7,212 nucleotides of DNA. Source: Acidimicrobiia bacterium. GTDB taxonomy: Bacteria > Actinomycetota > Acidimicrobiia > Acidimicrobiales > Acidimicrobilacustridaceae. Under the pieces are notes generated by a model, which was not told the DNA's origin, made no database searches, and saw only the letters and a list, made by a program, of their open reading frames with translations. The stretch's first letter is position 1, and the number at the start of each line of letters is the position of its first letter. Shown here piece after piece: positions 5,565 through 7,212 of the stretch. The DNA is taken from assembly GCA_018882825.1 (NCBI GenBank), contig VERC01000119.1, forward strand, positions 1-7,212. The letters run 5' to 3'. The position numbers were made by a program, and so were the translations under genes.

Positions 5565-6080
5565 GTGACCGTGCACGATCGACCGTTCGGACGCCACTTC
5601 GAGGACTTCGAGGTGGGTGATGTGTACCGCCACTGGCCGGGCAAGACGATCACCGAAGCCGATGATCATCTCTTCTGCATGATCACCATGAACCACCATC
5701 CGACGCACACCAACAACTGGTACGCGGAGAACGAGTCGCCGATGGGCAAGCCACTCGTCGTCGGCAATCTCGTCTACTCGTTGGTGCTCGGCATGTCGGT
5801 GCCCGATGTGAGTGGTGCCGCCATCGCCAACCTCGAGATCGAGTCGTTGAAGCATGCCAAGCCGACGTTCCACGGCGACACCATCTATGCCGTCACCAAG
5901 GTGCTGTCGAAGAAGGAGACCTCGGACGGCAAGCGCGGTGTCGTCAAGGTCGAGACGAAGGGCATCAACCAGCGGGGCGAGGAGGTCTGCGAGTTCCGAC
6001 GCAGCTTCCTGGTGTGGCAGCGCGACTCGGCGCCGGCACGCGGCTATCCCTACGGCGACGACGTCTTCCCCGTCGACTGA
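5565..6080 (+). CDS. mch: MaoC-family hydratase, probable mesaconyl-CoA hydratase
   Basis: A 171-residue single hot-dog-fold MaoC-type enoyl-CoA hydratase, cytoplasmic. Proposed reaction: mesaconyl-CoA plus water to beta-methylmalyl-CoA, between Mcd and Mcl. Motifs: FGRHFEDFEVGDVYRHWPG 8-26, KTITEADDHLFCMITMNHHPTH 27-48, VVGNLVYSLVLGMSV 65-79 (hot-dog helix), IANLEIESLKHAKPTFHGDTI 87-107 and VKVETKGINQRGEEVCEFRR 127-146. From memory it closely resembles the small MaoC protein found between the mcl and mcd genes in the Streptomyces ethylmalonyl-CoA cluster; the Rhodobacter Mch is a longer protein. The usual hydratase-2 catalytic dyad motif GDxNPxH appears as MNHHPTH, so Asn43 stands where the catalytic Asp is expected while His48 is kept. 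The start is GTG 5565 with a good SD. It is divergent from the amidohydrolase and 16 nt upstream of mutY. The exact substrate is inferred from context. Confidence 0.82.
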   Translation: MTVHDRPFGRHFEDFEVGDVYRHWPGKTITEADDHLFCMITMNHHPTHTNNWYAENESPMGKPLVVGNLVYSLVLGMSVPDVSGAAIANLEIESLKHAKPTFHGDTIYAVTKVLSKKETSDGKRGVVKVETKGINQRGEEVCEFRRSFLVWQRDSAPARGYPYGDDVFPVD

Positions 6081-6096
6081 CCCGTCGATCGGGCGC

Positions 6097-6966
6097 ATGG
6101 ACGTCGTCGCGCTCCTCGACTGGGCCGCCGGTCGACGAGCCGATCTCCCATGGCGTCACACCCGTGACCCCTGGGCGGTCCTCGTCTCCGAGCTCATGCT
6201 GCAGCAGACGCAGGTCTCGCGGGTCGCGCCCCGTTGGCACCGGTTCCTCGAACGCTTCCCGACTGCAGTCGTGTGCGCGGATTCGGGCGTCTCGGCGGTC
6301 ATCGACGAGTGGGCCGGCCTCGGATACAACCGTCGGGCCGTGAACCTGCATCGGTGCGCCGTCGCCGTGCGCGACACCCATGGTGGCGTGGTCCCCGACG
6401 ATCTCGCCGGGCTGCTCGCGCTCCCCGGGATCGGGCCCTACACGGCCCGGGCCGTGCTGACGTTCGCCTTCGAACGCGACGTCGCCGTCGTCGACACGAA
6501 CGTCGGGCGCGTGCTGGCGCGGCAATCGGGTGATCGACTCAGCGCGTCCGCAGTGCAGCGCTTCGCCGATGACCTCGTCCCCATCGGATCGGCGTGGTCG
6601 TGGAACCAGGCGATGCTCGACCTCGGCGCGTTGGTGTGCACCAAGCGATCGCCCGCATGCGGGACGTGTCCCGTGACGTCGACGTGTGCGTGGTTCACCG
6701 CCGGGCGACCCGATCCCGATCCGGCCATCGGTTCGGCCGGGGTGGGGCGCGGCCAGTCACCTTTCGAGGGCTCTTTCCGGCAGGGGCGGTCCCGGCTGCT
6801 CGACGTCGTCCGTCACGGACGGCCGGTGCACCCGAACGAGTTCGTGGCCGCCTGTGGCTGGGAGGCGCGACCCGAGGCGGCCTATGAGGCCCGACGGGCG
6901 GCGTCGTCGTTGGCCCGCGATGGGCTGGTGGCGGTACGCCCCGATGGGTCGCTGGTCCTGCCCTGA
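6097..6966 (+). CDS. mutY: A/G-specific adenine glycosylase MutY (short actinobacterial form)
   Basis: A 289-residue base-excision-repair glycosylase that removes adenine mispaired with 8-oxoguanine. Motifs: PWR 18-20, SELMLQQTQVSRV 31-43 with catalytic Glu32 and the MutY QQTQV signature, helix-hairpin-helix LPGIGPYTARAV 109-120, VVDTNVGRV 131-139 with catalytic Asp133, and a complete [4Fe-4S] loop Cys181-x6-Cys188-x2-Cys191-x5-Cys197. After the cluster comes SPFEGSFRQGRSRL and a small Ala/Arg-rich domain (233-289) rather than a recognisable NUDIX-like 8-oxoG-recognition domain. The protein is thus shorter than E. coli MutY (350) but close to mycobacterial MutY. ATG 6097 is the first plausible start; upstream in-frame sequence lies within mch and no SD is seen, so it is probably translated by coupling or re-initiation from mch 16 nt upstream. 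Its function is unrelated to the carbon-metabolism genes. Confidence 0.95.
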   Translation: MDVVALLDWAAGRRADLPWRHTRDPWAVLVSELMLQQTQVSRVAPRWHRFLERFPTAVVCADSGVSAVIDEWAGLGYNRRAVNLHRCAVAVRDTHGGVVPDDLAGLLALPGIGPYTARAVLTFAFERDVAVVDTNVGRVLARQSGDRLSASAVQRFADDLVPIGSAWSWNQAMLDLGALVCTKRSPACGTCPVTSTCAWFTAGRPDPDPAIGSAGVGRGQSPFEGSFRQGRSRLLDVVRHGRPVHPNEFVAACGWEARPEAAYEARRAASSLARDGLVAVRPDGSLVLP

Positions 6967-6967
6967 C

Positions 6968-7212
6968 TCAGGTGAGGAAGTCGAGGACGAGTCGGTTGAA
7001 CTCGTCAGGTCGCTCGACCTGCAGGAAGTGACCGCAGTCCTCGACGATCTCCGCCCGCGATCCGGGCGCCAGCGAGGACGCGGCGTCGATGGCGAACTCG
7101 ACTCCGATGCAGCCGTCGTTGCGACCGTGCAGGTAGAGCGTGGGTTGCGGGGGAGCCGAACCCATCACCGCCGAGATGGCAGCGAGTTCGGGCGGAGGCG
7201 GCGGGGTGCCCC
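6968..7212 (-). CDS. Alpha/beta hydrolase, C-terminal part (runs off the right edge)
   Basis: The minus-strand frame is open from the right edge to a TGA at 6970-6968, giving about 81 residues of the C-terminus of an alpha/beta-hydrolase-fold enzyme. Visible motifs: PTLYLHGRNDGCIGVEFA, whose Asp is the family's catalytic acid, and IVEDCGHFLQVERPDEFNRL with the catalytic His, followed by a final helix ending LDFLT. The nucleophile elbow and N-terminal half lie outside the window, so the substrate cannot be deduced; epoxide-hydrolase or haloalkane-dehalogenase-like and esterase members share this tail. Internal GTG 7168 and ATG 7165 are not the start, because the frame and the homology continue upstream. 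It converges with mutY; one nucleotide separates the stop codons. Confidence 0.85.
   Translation of the reverse strand, partial: GTPPPPPELAAISAVMGSAPPQPTLYLHGRNDGCIGVEFAIDAASSLAPGSRAEIVEDCGHFLQVERPDEFNRLVLDFLT

Noticed and set aside
6962..6972. Inverted repeat CCTGA-C-TCAGG across the mutY/hydrolase stop codons.
   Set aside because: A 1-nt loop cannot form a hairpin, and the symmetry follows largely from two convergent TGA stops one base apart.
1..7212. Mobile elements, tRNA/rRNA genes, CRISPR arrays or a defence system.
   Set aside because: No transposase or integrase motif, terminal repeat, tRNA-like fold, or regular direct repeats were seen; all stretches above 300 bases are coding.

Overview
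The window is about 7.2 kb of high-GC DNA, densely packed with genes and with third codon positions almost always G or C. Gene content, TAnnnT-type -10 boxes, apparently leaderless starts and a short MutY without an obvious C-terminal NUDIX-like domain all suggest a high-GC actinobacterium. An Acidimicrobiia-like lineage is my best guess, but that is inference. No tRNA, rRNA, mobile element, CRISPR array or long non-coding stretch is visible.

Layout. (1) Positions 1-116 hold the 3' end of an unidentified plus-strand gene, with a hairpin over its stop codon. (2) Positions 167-2100 hold a tight plus-strand pair of CitE-superfamily genes: a malyl-CoA/beta-methylmalyl-CoA lyase of the long, Chloroflexus-like type (mcl), and 2 nt later a shorter CitE-like paralogue that resembles the malyl-CoA thioesterase/CoA-ester lyase group (Mcl2-like). 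(3) Convergent to them on the minus strand is a 537-residue acyl-CoA dehydrogenase with an N-terminal helical extension, recognised as (2S)-methylsuccinyl-CoA dehydrogenase (mcd). (4) Upstream of mcd on the same strand is a 560-residue amidohydrolase of the N-acyl-D-amino-acid deacylase family. (5) Divergent from it, across an 84-bp intergenic region, is a small MaoC-type hydratase, probable mesaconyl-CoA hydratase (mch), followed after 16 nt by mutY. (6) The right edge holds the C-terminal part of a minus-strand alpha/beta hydrolase that converges on mutY with a 1-nt gap.

How the genes fit together. mcd, mch and mcl are consecutive steps of the lower half of the ethylmalonyl-CoA pathway: methylsuccinyl-CoA to mesaconyl-CoA (Mcd), mesaconyl-CoA to beta-methylmalyl-CoA (Mch), and beta-methylmalyl-CoA to propionyl-CoA plus glyoxylate (Mcl). 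Mcl can also condense glyoxylate with acetyl-CoA to malyl-CoA. If the neighbouring paralogue is a malyl-CoA thioesterase, the pair would act as a two-enzyme malate synthase, as in Rhodobacter sphaeroides. The upper-half genes (crotonyl-CoA carboxylase/reductase, ethylmalonyl-CoA mutase, epimerase) are not in the window. The amidohydrolase, MutY and the alpha/beta hydrolase have no evident role in this pathway.

The most notable points are the Chloroflexus-like mcl paired with a CitE paralogue, a pathway module split over three transcription units on two strands, leaderless promoters in front of mcl and mcd, and non-canonical residues in the MaoC and amidohydrolase active sites.
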